From NCBI GenBank assembly GCA_011050685.1, contig DRFF01000072.1, forward strand, positions 1-33,382: a DNA stretch of 33,382 nt, in the 5' to 3' direction. Below are positions 1-8,177 of the stretch, in pieces. Made by a program: the position numbers and the translations under genes. The notes below the pieces were generated by a model. The model was not told the DNA's origin and did not search any database. It saw only the letters and a list, made by a program, of their open reading frames with translations. This DNA comes from Aurantimonas coralicida (GTDB taxonomy: Bacteria; Pseudomonadota; Alphaproteobacteria; Rhizobiales; Rhizobiaceae). How positions within the stretch are numbered: position 1 is the first letter of the stretch; every line of letters begins with the position of its first letter.

Positions 1-495
1 AAGGTTGGCGGCGCCCGCCATGGTGTCAGCCCTGACGGAGTGGACCACCCCGGTGGACACGCTGGGAGTCCCTCGGACGATCGACCGATCAAAGCGGTGC
101 GGAAACAATAGCTTGGGAGAAAATTGGCTGGGGAACCTGGATTCCCAGCACACTTTCGATGCCGCCCGCTACTCGCGACCGTTGATGCGTTGAAAAGGCC
201 GATCAATGCGATTTTGGACCACCTGGGTGGACCCGTCAATTCATGACGTTTTTTCAGGTCAGGTTCGATACTGGCGTGGCTTGGAGATCTGTTGCGCGAG
301 CGGCGCTGGGGGAGATAGAGGGCCAGCGAAAGAGGACGAGAAAGGGGAGCCCGTTTGACGGGCTGAAAAATGAGAGAGAGGCTTTCCGGGGCCGTCGGAC
401 AGGAGTTCTTCTGATGAAGACCCATGCGGCTGCGTCGCCCCCCGTGCGGGGGCGTGGATCGAAGACGGCGACGCCGGTCGTCGAGATGTGGGAAA
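1..495. other. Left-edge region without a recognised gene
   Basis: I see no convincing gene here. Short reading frames exist on both strands, but none shows a recognisable domain or a good ribosome binding site. The only structure I can point to is a pair of near-identical 18-bp palindromic words (separate entry). The stretch ends at the left terminal repeat of the IS481-type element. It may be decayed mobile DNA, but nothing proves that. Confidence 0.5.
41..232. repeat. Pair of 18-bp palindromic repeats
   Basis: TGGACCACCCCGGTGGAC at 41-58 and TGGACCACCTGGGTGGAC at 215-232 differ at two central positions. Each is itself nearly palindromic. They lie about 155 bp apart with no gene between them. 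TGGACCAC-type words are common in the terminal repeats of IS21-family elements, so this could be the trace of a lost element. That origin is an inference. Confidence 0.4.
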
Positions 496-523
496 TGTAG
501 GATTGTCGGTACTCACGGGACAT
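496..523 (+). repeat. Left terminal inverted repeat of the IS481 element
   Basis: It starts TGTAGGATTGTCGG and includes GGTACTCACGGGACAT at 508-523. It pairs with 1470-1496 on the opposite strand, with a one-base length difference near the tip. Confidence 0.8.
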
Positions 524-563
524 CTCCCTTAAGCTCCCATTTCTGGGGAAGAAGGAGATATCC

Positions 564-1457
564 GTGAGCAAGGATGGACGCGAGATCGCCCGCAAACTGC
601 GAGTTCTCCCGCATGCCGATATGGTCGGGGACGTTTCGAAGACTTGCCGATATTTTGGTGTCGGCCGCAGCAGCTTTTACCGGTGGCGGACAGCCTATCG
701 AAAGCATGGCGAGGCGGGACTGGTGAACCAGCCGCCGATCCCGAAGTGGCAGGCAAACCGCACGCCGATCGAGATTGAGGAGAAGGTCCTTCATCTCAGA
801 AGCCAATATCATCACGGCCCGATGCGGATCGTCTGGTATTTGGCGCGCTACCACGACATCAAGATATCAGACGCCACCGTTTCTCGGATGCTGAAACGCA
901 ATGGCGTCAACCGGCTGCCCCGTGGCACGCGGCTCCGGAAGGTTCATACGAAGCGCTACAACAAGCAGGTACCAGGCCATCATATTCAAATGGACGTTAA
1001 GTTCCTGATGTTTAAAGGCGAAAATGGAAAGAATGTCCGTCGCTTTCAGTTCACAGCCATCGATGATGCAACGCGTGTGCGTGCGCTCAAGATCTGCGAG
1101 AAGCACACACAGGCCAGCGCCATCGACTTCGCCGATTACATCATCGAGAAGTTCCCCTTCCGCATCCGCGAGATCAGGACCGACAACGGCCATGAATTCC
1201 AGGCGAAGTTTCACTGGCATGTCGAGGATCAGGGTATCCGCCATGCCTACATTCGACGCGGAACACCGCAACTGAACAGGAAAGTCGAACGATCGCACCG
1301 TTCCGACGAGCAGGAGTTATACCAACTCCTCAGCTACAACGGCGACGTCGACCTGGAGGCAAAACTCGTCGAATGGGAGCGATTTTACAACTTCGGAAGA
1401 CCCCATGGCGCCTTCAACGGAAAAACGCCTTACGAGGCGCTCCGAGAGAAGCTATAA
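564..1457 (+). CDS. IS481-family transposase
   Basis: The 297-residue DDE transposase moves the surrounding element. A helix-turn-helix region spans roughly residues 20-60 (CRYFGVGRSSFYRW). The integrase-like catalytic core follows: D144 in HIQMDVKF, D207 in TDNGHEF and E242 in KVERSH, the usual DDE spacing for the family. The usual N-G-K before the catalytic Glu reads N-R-K here. The GTG start at 564 is supported by GAAGGAGATA just upstream. The length is near full for IS481, so the enzyme may be active. It carries no cargo. Confidence 0.92.
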   Translation: MSKDGREIARKLRVLPHADMVGDVSKTCRYFGVGRSSFYRWRTAYRKHGEAGLVNQPPIPKWQANRTPIEIEEKVLHLRSQYHHGPMRIVWYLARYHDIKISDATVSRMLKRNGVNRLPRGTRLRKVHTKRYNKQVPGHHIQMDVKFLMFKGENGKNVRRFQFTAIDDATRVRALKICEKHTQASAIDFADYIIEKFPFRIREIRTDNGHEFQAKFHWHVEDQGIRHAYIRRGTPQLNRKVERSHRSDEQELYQLLSYNGDVDLEAKLVEWERFYNFGRPHGAFNGKTPYEALREKL

Positions 1458-1469
1458 TCAATCCTGGGA

Positions 1470-1496
1470 ATGTCCCACGAGTACCAGCAGCTTACA
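1470..1496 (-). repeat. Right terminal inverted repeat of the IS481 element
   Basis: Read on the minus strand it begins TGTAAGCTGCTGGTACTC and continues GTGGGACAT, matching the left end. It starts 12 bp after the transposase stop codon. Confidence 0.8.
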
Positions 1497-1531
1497 AAAC
1501 TCCCGTCCACACGGCCTTCGTCAACGGTGGT

Positions 1532-2209
1532 CTATGCGTCACCGTCGAGCGCAGACTTCGCTGAATTCGCCACGTGCAATTCGGCAGCCTGCCGAGCCTG
1601 CTGTTTATTGCCGGCCAGAATTGCCGAAACCATAGCTCCGATCTCGACGATACTCTGCTTTTGGCGCACGCCGCGCTCGACCGAGCGGCGCCTTAGGCTG
1701 GACGTGAGAAGCGTCAGTTTGTTGAGGAGGTCGAAGGCGATCTGATTGGCCGCGCCGCTACAGATATGGTCGTAGAACTCCCGCTTGATGGTAACGATGT
1801 CGTCGGCTCGCCCCGAGCGATAGGCGGCTTTCAGATGCTCCGCAGCGTCCTCCAGCGCCTGCCGATCGCCGGGCGAGCTGTTCTCGATGAACTGTTCGAC
1901 AACAAGCGATTCCAGGAGCGCACGGATACGGTAGATATTCTCCGCGTCGTTACGGGATATCTGGACAACAGCGAGGCCGCGATTATTGACCTCGACCAGC
2001 AGCCCCTCGGCCTGAAGCTGACGCAGCGCTTCGCGCAGGGAGGTACGGCTAACGTTGAGCTGCTGGCACAGATCCTTCTCGACCAGGCGTGTGCCCGGCT
2101 CGAGCAAGCCTGTCTCGACCGCGTGCCGGAGCGATTTGATGATCTTGTTGCGCAGGGGCGCCGGTTCATGCTGGACCGGCTCAAAGGCGGCTGGGCGCAA
2201 ATTGCTCAT
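1532..2209 (-). CDS. GntR-family regulator with FCD ligand domain
   Basis: A 225-residue transcription factor. A winged helix occupies about residues 17-85, with the recognition region NVSRTSLREALRQLQAEGLL typical of GntR proteins. An all-helical C-terminal half of FCD type follows (IYRIRALLESLVVEQ, then EFYDHICSGAANQ and the AELHV ending). FCD domains usually bind small organic acids and often a metal. The ATG at 2209 is chosen because the longer frame upstream lacks family similarity; the ribosome site is weak. It lies 262 bp downstream of the UbiD gene on the same strand and could be cotranscribed with it. Its family consensus fits the motif repeated in the five divergent promoters, so it is the likely regulator of the cluster. 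Whether it represses or activates cannot be told from sequence. Confidence 0.88.
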   Translation of the reverse strand: MSNLRPAAFEPVQHEPAPLRNKIIKSLRHAVETGLLEPGTRLVEKDLCQQLNVSRTSLREALRQLQAEGLLVEVNNRGLAVVQISRNDAENIYRIRALLESLVVEQFIENSSPGDRQALEDAAEHLKAAYRSGRADDIVTIKREFYDHICSGAANQIAFDLLNKLTLLTSSLRRRSVERGVRQKQSIVEIGAMVSAILAGNKQQARQAAELHVANSAKSALDGDA

Positions 2210-2471
2210 CCACGTTCTTTCATGACGGACGTTCTCCACTGTCGGGGACAGATTTCCGGGATGCTGCCCTACTCTTGTCTCAAAGGCCGGCAGCGCCGAC
2301 GATCCACAGCCGCCGACGGTGCCGACGTCCAATTCGGAAACGACCGAATCGTTGGCCCAACAAAGCCCCACTTCTGCCTGTGCCGCAAGAACATTGGTGT
2401 CTTAGCGCGCCGATCGCGGGTCTCTCGCCAGCCGCCTTGCCGCAACAGTGCAATGGGTGTGCAGGCTGTTC
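2210..2471. other. Gap between ubiD-like and gntR genes
   Basis: These 262 bp lie between two minus-strand genes. I see no copy of the shared operator motif, no strong hairpin and no small gene with a good ribosome site. Frames crossing it on the plus strand are shadows. Confidence 0.4.
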
Positions 2472-4109
2472 TTAGCCGCGCTTCTCAACTGAGCGCACGG
2501 GCGTTTCCGGCTTCATGCCCCCCTGGCGCCGCGAGAAGGTGTCGGCGCCATTGTCGCGCCAATCCCCCGACGCAGCCGCTTCGGCGAACGCGGTCCAGCT
2601 TTCGCTCCAGTCACCGAGCGAATAGCCGTGCCAGGGCGACTGTGGGGTCAGGCTCGGCAGGCCCAACTCCTCCCATATTTCCTTGGCCTTGACCATGAAC
2701 GGCTCGGCTGGCAGCGCCAAAGGCGGCATCGCCTGCTTCAGCGTTGCATCGATCATCAGCGTTCCCTCCGCAGCGCCGGCCCCCGATTTCGGACCGTGGC
2801 CCCCAGAGCGAAACGGCGTGACGTGAACGTCGGTTATCATGTTCGCCCGGTAGGCGAGCGACCAGAACACGGCATCGGCATTGCGTGCGTCGATATCGTC
2901 GGAGACGGCAACGACGATCTTGCCGCATTGCGCCTGCAGCGTCGCCGCGCCTTGGAGACCGCGCCAGACCTCGGTCTGCGGCGTGCCGCGCTCGAACTCC
3001 AAAAAGATGACCTTGCGGATATTCGTCAGCGGCTCATGCATGACGACGTTCTTGATCCCCTTGATCGCCAGGGTGCTTTTCAGATGCGTCATGAACAGGG
3101 GCTCGTAGGCCACCCGCTTGAGAACGCTCGACTCGCTCGGCGTCACCTGGCTGATGATCGAAACGAAGACAGGCGAACGCTTGCGGGTGATCGCGGTCAC
3201 CTGCATGGACATGTTGAAGTCCTCCAGAGCCACATGGCCGTGGCTTTCGCCGAACGGCCCTTCCGGCTCCAGGAGCTCCGTATCGATCAGCCCCTCGATG
3301 ACGATTTCCGCGTCGGCGGGCACTTCGAGATCGATCGTCTTGCATTTCACGATGCGGACGGGGGCGCCCATCAACCCGCCGGCGACCGCCATCTCGTCCT
3401 GATCGACGGGCAGTTTCTGGGGGCCTGTGAAAAGGACGGCGGGAGCGCAGCCGATGACGATGGCGCAGGGCATTTTCTCGCCGCGCGCCTGATATTTTAA
3501 CCAGTGGAGATAGCCGCCCGCTCCGCTCAGGCGGCTTGCCATGCGCACGCCCAGCCGGTCCTGCGCCTTCAGGGCGGCGCGGTAGGTTCCCATGTTGCGA
3601 ATCCGGCTATCGGGGTCGCGGGTCACGCACAAGGTGGCGGTCAGATAAGGAGCGCTGTCGAAGCCGGGGGTCGACACCGGAACGGGAAGCGTGGCGAGGC
3701 CGCCACCCTCTCGCGTCAGGTCGGCGCCCGTCAGCACCACCTCTTGGCAGGGCGCCTCGTCGACCATGACCGGCTCGATCGGATTGTCCATCGCCCGAAC
3801 CCAGACATTGCCGATCTCGGCGACCGACACACCCAGGCCTGCCGCGTAGATGGCGGCAGAGCCGGCGAGTACGCCCGTGGCGACCGGAATGTCGTAGCTC
3901 TCACCTTTGGCGCCGCGCACATCGGTAAACAGGAAGCCGCGGCGCTGTTCCTCGCCAAGTCCCCCTTGGAACTGCCAGCGCGACAACGGGTGCAACTCGG
4001 TGTCTTTGTCGATGGCCCTGTCGATTCGTGTGAGCAGTCCGGCGGCATCGAGCCGCGCAATGTGCTCCTGCAGATCCCTCGGCGCCAAAGTCTGCGGCAT
4101 TTCGTTCAC
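2472..4109 (-). CDS. UbiD-family prenylated-FMN (de)carboxylase
   Basis: The 545-residue enzyme belongs to the UbiD family, which uses prenylated FMN to remove or add carboxyl groups on aromatic, heteroaromatic or unsaturated acids in the cytosol. The family's active-site elements are present: RNMGTYR (N172 and R177, equivalent to Asn168 and Arg173 of fungal Fdc1) and EGPFGE (E283 and E288, equivalent to Glu277 and Glu282). Length is slightly above the usual 450-500. The GTG at 4109 is preferred over the ATG at 4100 because AAAGGAG lies 7 bases before it. The gene diverges from the Mo-hydroxylase operon across an operator copy. The cofactor-forming UbiX is encoded at 8996-9622. The substrate cannot be read from sequence. 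The context suggests an aromatic or heteroaromatic carboxylate. Confidence 0.92.
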   Translation of the reverse strand: MNEMPQTLAPRDLQEHIARLDAAGLLTRIDRAIDKDTELHPLSRWQFQGGLGEEQRRGFLFTDVRGAKGESYDIPVATGVLAGSAAIYAAGLGVSVAEIGNVWVRAMDNPIEPVMVDEAPCQEVVLTGADLTREGGGLATLPVPVSTPGFDSAPYLTATLCVTRDPDSRIRNMGTYRAALKAQDRLGVRMASRLSGAGGYLHWLKYQARGEKMPCAIVIGCAPAVLFTGPQKLPVDQDEMAVAGGLMGAPVRIVKCKTIDLEVPADAEIVIEGLIDTELLEPEGPFGESHGHVALEDFNMSMQVTAITRKRSPVFVSIISQVTPSESSVLKRVAYEPLFMTHLKSTLAIKGIKNVVMHEPLTNIRKVIFLEFERGTPQTEVWRGLQGAATLQAQCGKIVVAVSDDIDARNADAVFWSLAYRANMITDVHVTPFRSGGHGPKSGAGAAEGTLMIDATLKQAMPPLALPAEPFMVKAKEIWEELGLPSLTPQSPWHGYSLGDWSESWTAFAEAAASGDWRDNGADTFSRRQGGMKPETPVRSVEKRG

Positions 4110-4175
4110 GATTTCACTCCTTTGGGCGCCACCTGCGCTTGCCTGTTCCCGACCCGGGCGTTCCGCCTTGTAAAA

Positions 4176-4196
4176 CATACTGTCATACATTAATAC
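4176..4196 (-). promoter_or_regulatory. Shared operator motif, copy A
   Basis: On the minus strand this reads GTATTAATGTATGACA followed by GTATG. It lies in the 140-bp divergent region between the ubiD-like gene (start 4109) and the Mo large-subunit gene (start 4250). The core TGTATGACA fits the GntR-family operator pattern (TGTA, one base, GACA). Copy A and copy E (28915-28935) agree at 20 of 21 positions. It is also bracketed by a wider inverted pair, CTTGTA (4167-4172) and TACAAG (4194-4199). Confidence 0.7.
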
Positions 4197-4249
4197 AAGC
4201 CGCAACGAGCAGGAGAAGTGCGCCTTGGGCGTGTGGGCGGAGGTCGACG

Positions 4250-6706
4250 GTGACGGAAACGATGACGAGTGCTTCCGCGGATTCGACGACCGCGCGAAAC
4301 TCCGACGTCCCGATCCCGCGCGAGCATAGTCCCGCCGATCTGAAGGCGATAACGGAGAAACTCTTCCGACATATTGGCCGGCCGGTCGAGCGTAAGGAGG
4401 ACGCAAGGCTGGTGACCGGCCAGGGACGGTTCACCGACGATTTCCGATTGCCCGGCCAGGCCTACGCGGCAATTGTCCGCTCGCCCTATCCGCACGCCCG
4501 CATCCTGGGGATCGACAGCGCCGATGCCGTGGCGAGTCCGGGCGTCCTGCTGGTCCTGACCGGCGAAGATGCGTCGAAGGATGGTCTCACGCCGATCCCG
4601 CACAATCCGGTTCCTTCCACGGATTTCGACATGAAGCTGACCGCGGCGGACGGCAGCAAGGCTTTCATCGGGCCGCATCATCTTCTGCCGACGGACAAGG
4701 TACGCCACGTCGGTGAAGCGGTGGCCATCGTCGTTGCCGAGACCCAGACTGAAGCCTTGGATGGCGCCGAACTGGTTGCCGTCGACTATGAGATATTGCC
4801 GCATGTCGTCCATTCCGAGGAGGCGATCGGCGAGGGTGCCGCGAGTGTCTGGGACGAGGTGCCCGACAACTGCTTCATCGACTCGCGTTTCGGCGATTGG
4901 CAGGCGACCGACCAGGCATTCGCCGATGCGGCGCATGTGGTCTCGGCCAAGTTCCACATCGGCCGGGTAACGGCCGTGCCGCTCGAGCCGCGATCGGCGC
5001 TCGCGGACTATGATCCCGAGACCGGCCGTTACGTCCTTTATGCGGGCAGCGGCGGGGCTGTTCGCCAGAAGCGGGAACTCGCGACTGTCCTCGGCATCGA
5101 GCAGCGTCGACTGCGGGTTCTATCCTACGACGTCGGCGGGAATTTTGGCGCGCGCAATCGCGTCTATCCGGAGTTCGGCCTGGTTCTCTGGGCTAGCGAA
5201 AAACTGCAGCGGCCGGTGAAATACACCGCAACGCGATCCGAGGCGTTCCTCACCGATTATCAGGGACGCGATCTCGTCACCACGGTGGAATTGGCCTTGG
5301 GGGAGGATGGAAGCTTTCTCGCCCTTCGCGCCGACAACATCTCCAATGTCGGCGCCCGCTGCGTGTCGCTGTCGCCGCTCAGCAAGGGGGCGGGCTTGAT
5401 CACCGGCTCCTACCGGATTCCCGCCGCCTCCCTGCGGGCCCGCGCGGTTTTCACCAACACGATGTGCACCCAGGCCTATCGCAGCTCCGGCCGGCCGGAG
5501 GTAACCTTCGCGATCGAACGGCTGGTCGAGATCGCCGCGCGCGAGCTGGGCATGGATGCTGTGGAGCTGCGCCGCAGGAACCTCGTGCCGCCGGAGGCGA
5601 TGCCCTACACCAACGCCGTCGGCTCGGTCTACGACAGCGGCGAATACGAGGCCAACATGGACCGGGTGCTTACGCTTGCCGAATGGCAAGATTTCGAGAG
5701 CCGGCGCACGGAGACGGCGAAGCGCGGCAAGTGGCTCGGACGGGGCTTGGCGCATTATGTCGAATCGTCCATCGGCACGCCGAAGGAGCGTGCCGAGATC
5801 ACCGTCAGGCCCGACGGTTCGGTCGAGGTGGTGATCGGAACGCAGCCGAGCGGACAAGGGCATGAAACGAGCTTTGCCCAGGTTGTTGCGGACATGCTGG
5901 ACCTGCCGGTCGAAGACATCGATATCGTACTCGGCGATACCGACATCGTCAGTGTCGGAGGCGGCTCCCATTCGGGCCGCTCCATGCGCCATGCGGGCAC
6001 AGTGATGGCGATGGCGTCCGCAGATCTGGTTGCCGAAGGCCGGCGCCGCGCGGCGGATCTTTTCGATGAGCCGGAAGACAGTGTCGTCTTCGCTGATGGC
6101 CGCTTCGTCATTCCGGACACAAACCATGCCGTCGACCTCGTGCAACTCGCGCGTGACACCGCCGAGACCCACGGGCCCCTGCGCGCGGCACGGACGAACG
6201 AGATGCATACGCCGGTCTTTCCGAACGGCGCAGCCGTCTGCGAGGTGGAGGTCGATCCCCAGACCGGGCTTGTCGAAATCACCCGTTACGCCAGCGTCGA
6301 CGATGTCGGCCGCTGCATCAACCCGCTGATTGTTCACGGACAGACACATGGCGGCATCGCCCAGGGCGTTGGCCAAGCGATGTGGGAGCAGTGCCACGTC
6401 GATTCCGACACCGGCCAGCCGATGTCTGGATCTTTCATGGACTATGGCATGCCGCGCTCGGACAACATGCCCTCCTTCACCTGTGAGATCGCCGAAGTCA
6501 TTTCGCCGACTAACCCGCTTGGCATCAAGGCGGGCGGGGAAGGCGGCACGACGCCGGCTTTGGCCAGCGTCATGAACGCGGTGCTCGACGCGCTGAAGCA
6601 TACCGGCGTCGTCGACCTGCCGATGCCGCTCACGCCATTGACCGTGTGGACGGCAATCCGTGGCGCCACGGGCCAAACAGATCAGAAAATGACGGGATCA
6701 CGTTGA
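4250..6706 (+). CDS. Mo-hydroxylase large subunit (xanthine dehydrogenase/CoxL family)
   Basis: The 818-residue protein is the molybdopterin-binding catalytic subunit of an aldehyde oxidase/xanthine dehydrogenase-type hydroxylase. Such enzymes insert water-derived oxygen into aldehydes or electron-poor ring carbons. The N-terminal a/b hammerhead domain (VERKEDARLVTGQGRFTDD on) precedes the Mo-binding domains, with TQPSGQGHETSFAQ, a GGGSHSGRS segment, and catalytic Glu764 in KAGGEGG. The loop that reads AYxCSFR in true CO dehydrogenase reads AYRSSGR (409-415) here, so a CODH role is unlikely. GTG 4250 is chosen because GGAGG lies 6 bases upstream; ATG 4262 is an alternative. The stop overlaps the next start (TGATG). 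Partners are the iron-sulfur and FAD subunits at 7679 and 8178. The substrate is unknown. Confidence 0.9.
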   Translation: MTETMTSASADSTTARNSDVPIPREHSPADLKAITEKLFRHIGRPVERKEDARLVTGQGRFTDDFRLPGQAYAAIVRSPYPHARILGIDSADAVASPGVLLVLTGEDASKDGLTPIPHNPVPSTDFDMKLTAADGSKAFIGPHHLLPTDKVRHVGEAVAIVVAETQTEALDGAELVAVDYEILPHVVHSEEAIGEGAASVWDEVPDNCFIDSRFGDWQATDQAFADAAHVVSAKFHIGRVTAVPLEPRSALADYDPETGRYVLYAGSGGAVRQKRELATVLGIEQRRLRVLSYDVGGNFGARNRVYPEFGLVLWASEKLQRPVKYTATRSEAFLTDYQGRDLVTTVELALGEDGSFLALRADNISNVGARCVSLSPLSKGAGLITGSYRIPAASLRARAVFTNTMCTQAYRSSGRPEVTFAIERLVEIAARELGMDAVELRRRNLVPPEAMPYTNAVGSVYDSGEYEANMDRVLTLAEWQDFESRRTETAKRGKWLGRGLAHYVESSIGTPKERAEITVRPDGSVEVVIGTQPSGQGHETSFAQVVADMLDLPVEDIDIVLGDTDIVSVGGGSHSGRSMRHAGTVMAMASADLVAEGRRRAADLFDEPEDSVVFADGRFVIPDTNHAVDLVQLARDTAETHGPLRAARTNEMHTPVFPNGAAVCEVEVDPQTGLVEITRYASVDDVGRCINPLIVHGQTHGGIAQGVGQAMWEQCHVDSDTGQPMSGSFMDYGMPRSDNMPSFTCEIAEVISPTNPLGIKAGGEGGTTPALASVMNAVLDALKHTGVVDLPMPLTPLTVWTAIRGATGQTDQKMTGSR

Positions 6707-7650
6707 TGAATGCCGAGCAAAACCTGTCCGAGATTCGCGTCATCGCGTTTCCCGGCGCTCCCAACCTGCCCACCTTCGCCGCCATCGAGAAGGGTTTCTT
6801 CGCCGAGGAGGGGCTGAACGTCACGGTCGAAACGACGCCGAACTCGGTCTATCAGTTCGAGAAATTCGCGGCCGGCGCGTTCGATATCGCCTTTACCGCC
6901 TTCGACAACGTCGTCGCCTATAGCGAGGGCCAGGGCGCGGTACAGCTTGCCGAGGATCCGGGCTTCAAGGTCATTCTGGGTGCGACGCAACTCGAGCTGT
7001 CCTTCGTCGTCGCCTCCGATGTGCAGTCCTACGCCGATCTGAAGGGCCGCTCCATCGCGCTCGACGCGTTGTCGACGGGCTTTGCCTTCGTGCTCTACGA
7101 CATGCTGGCGAAGGGCGGCTTGAGCGAAGGCGACTACGAGTTTGCCGCGGTCGGCGCGACGCCGCAGCGCTGGCAGTCGGTCAAGGCGGGCGAGCATGCC
7201 GGAACGCTGACCATCGAGCCTTTCACCAGCATCGCGAAGAAATCGGGGTTCAATGTACTCGGCACCTCCACCGCACTCTACGACTCCTATCAGGGGGGCA
7301 TCGTTGCGGCGCGTCAGGGTTGGGCGCGCGATAACGCGGACTCGGTGAAGGCCTTCATCCGCGGTTATCTCAAGGGGCTCGACTGGACACTCGACGCGGC
7401 CAATCGCAAGGAAGCCGAGGCGCTGCTGGTCGAGAAGATGCCGCAGATCCAGCCATCGGCCGTCAATCCGGTGATGGCGAGTCTGCTGTCGGCGCGCTCG
7501 GGCCTCACCCCCGGAGGCGGCATTCTGCGTGACGGGATGGCACGGGTCCTGGAACTGCGTTCACGCTATGGCTCCGACCGCCCGCTGACCGATGTCGATC
7601 GCTATCTCGACCTGTCCTTCCACGATGCCGTTCAGGGAGCGGCCGAGTGA
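6706..7650 (+). CDS. NMT1/SsuA-type binding protein without signal peptide
   Basis: The 314-residue protein has the fold signature of NMT1/THI5-like periplasmic binding proteins: the N-terminal RVIAFPGAPNLPTFAAIEKG with the GFFAEEGLNV strand, and the AAGAFDIAFTAFDN segment. These normally bind small molecules for ABC import. No signal peptide or lipobox precedes the domain, which begins about ten residues after the ATG. The upstream in-frame extension is not hydrophobic, so the protein is probably cytosolic. Its start overlaps the Mo large-subunit stop by one base, and the iron-sulfur subunit follows 28 bp later, so it is translationally tied to the hydroxylase. A ligand carrier, sensor or enzyme role is possible. 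I cannot choose between them. Confidence 0.78.
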   Translation: MNAEQNLSEIRVIAFPGAPNLPTFAAIEKGFFAEEGLNVTVETTPNSVYQFEKFAAGAFDIAFTAFDNVVAYSEGQGAVQLAEDPGFKVILGATQLELSFVVASDVQSYADLKGRSIALDALSTGFAFVLYDMLAKGGLSEGDYEFAAVGATPQRWQSVKAGEHAGTLTIEPFTSIAKKSGFNVLGTSTALYDSYQGGIVAARQGWARDNADSVKAFIRGYLKGLDWTLDAANRKEAEALLVEKMPQIQPSAVNPVMASLLSARSGLTPGGGILRDGMARVLELRSRYGSDRPLTDVDRYLDLSFHDAVQGAAE

Positions 7651-7678
7651 CCCGTCTCGGCCATCGTGAGGAATGCCC

Positions 7679-8161
7679 ATGAATGAGGTGACCCTGACGG
7701 TGAATGGCGAACGGGTGACGCGCGGCGTCGACGATCGCACGCTTCTCGTCCAGTTCCTGCGCGACGAACTTGGCCTCACCGGCACGCATGTCGGCTGCGA
7801 CACCTCCCAGTGCGGCGCCTGCGTCACGCTGGTCGACGGTCGTACGGTGAAGTCGTGCACGGTGCTGGCTGCTTCGCTCGATGGATCCGAGGTCACCACG
7901 ATCGAGGGACTGGCGCCGAAGCAAGGCGAACTGCACCCGGTGCAGGCGGCATTTCGCACCCATCACGGTCTGCAGTGCGGCTTCTGTACGCCCGGGATGA
8001 TCATGACCGCCGTCGATATGATCCGGCGGCATGGGGCCGGCCTCGACGAGGCGACGGTGCGCCATGAGCTCGAGGGTAATCTTTGCCGCTGCACCGGCTA
8101 CCACAACATCGTCAAGGCGATCTTGGCCGTGGCCGGATCGCCCGAGGCTGCCGAAGTTTGA
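7679..8161 (+). CDS. 2x[2Fe-2S] iron-sulfur subunit of Mo-hydroxylase (CoxS type)
   Basis: This 160-residue electron-transfer subunit passes electrons from the Mo centre to FAD. The plant-ferredoxin-like N-terminal cluster is bound by C40, C45, C48 and C60 ([11 protein letters not shown]). The C-terminal helical cluster domain has C100, C103, C136 and C138 (QCGFCTPGM and LCRCTGY). All eight cysteines are present and the length is normal. Start 7679 is preferred over ATG 7673 because GAGGA ends 6 bases before it. No Tat signal is present, so the enzyme is cytosolic. It is the only such subunit in the window and may serve both large subunits. Confidence 0.95.
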   Translation: MNEVTLTVNGERVTRGVDDRTLLVQFLRDELGLTGTHVGCDTSQCGACVTLVDGRTVKSCTVLAASLDGSEVTTIEGLAPKQGELHPVQAAFRTHHGLQCGFCTPGMIMTAVDMIRRHGAGLDEATVRHELEGNLCRCTGYHNIVKAILAVAGSPEAAEV

Positions 8162-8177
8162 ACGAGGTCCGAGGGAC

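Larger units (their letters stand above)
496..1496 (+). mobile_element. Complete IS481-family insertion sequence
   Basis: A 1001-bp element carries one transposase gene between imperfect terminal inverted repeats. The left end begins TGTAGGATTGTCGGTACTC at 496. The complement of the right end begins TGTAAGCTGCTGGTACTC, ending at 1496. The inner 16 bp of the repeats (508-523 and 1470-1485) differ at only two positions, and both ends start with TGTA. Size and single-gene layout are normal for IS481. The bases next to both ends include AAA (493-495 and 1497-1499), a possible very short target duplication that is too short to be convincing. The element sits 35 bp beyond the stop of the GntR gene, so it marks the left edge of the catabolic cluster. 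Confidence 0.85.

Noticed and set aside
1766-2692. Plus-strand frame of 308 codons opposite gntR and its upstream gap
   Set aside because: The minus-strand GntR protein is clear, and this frame has no motif or ribosome site.
5120-6676. Long antisense frame of 518 codons opposite the first Mo large subunit
   Set aside because: The plus-strand protein has full family motifs. The antisense product is rich in Arg, His and Gly with no domain, as expected for a shadow in GC-rich DNA.
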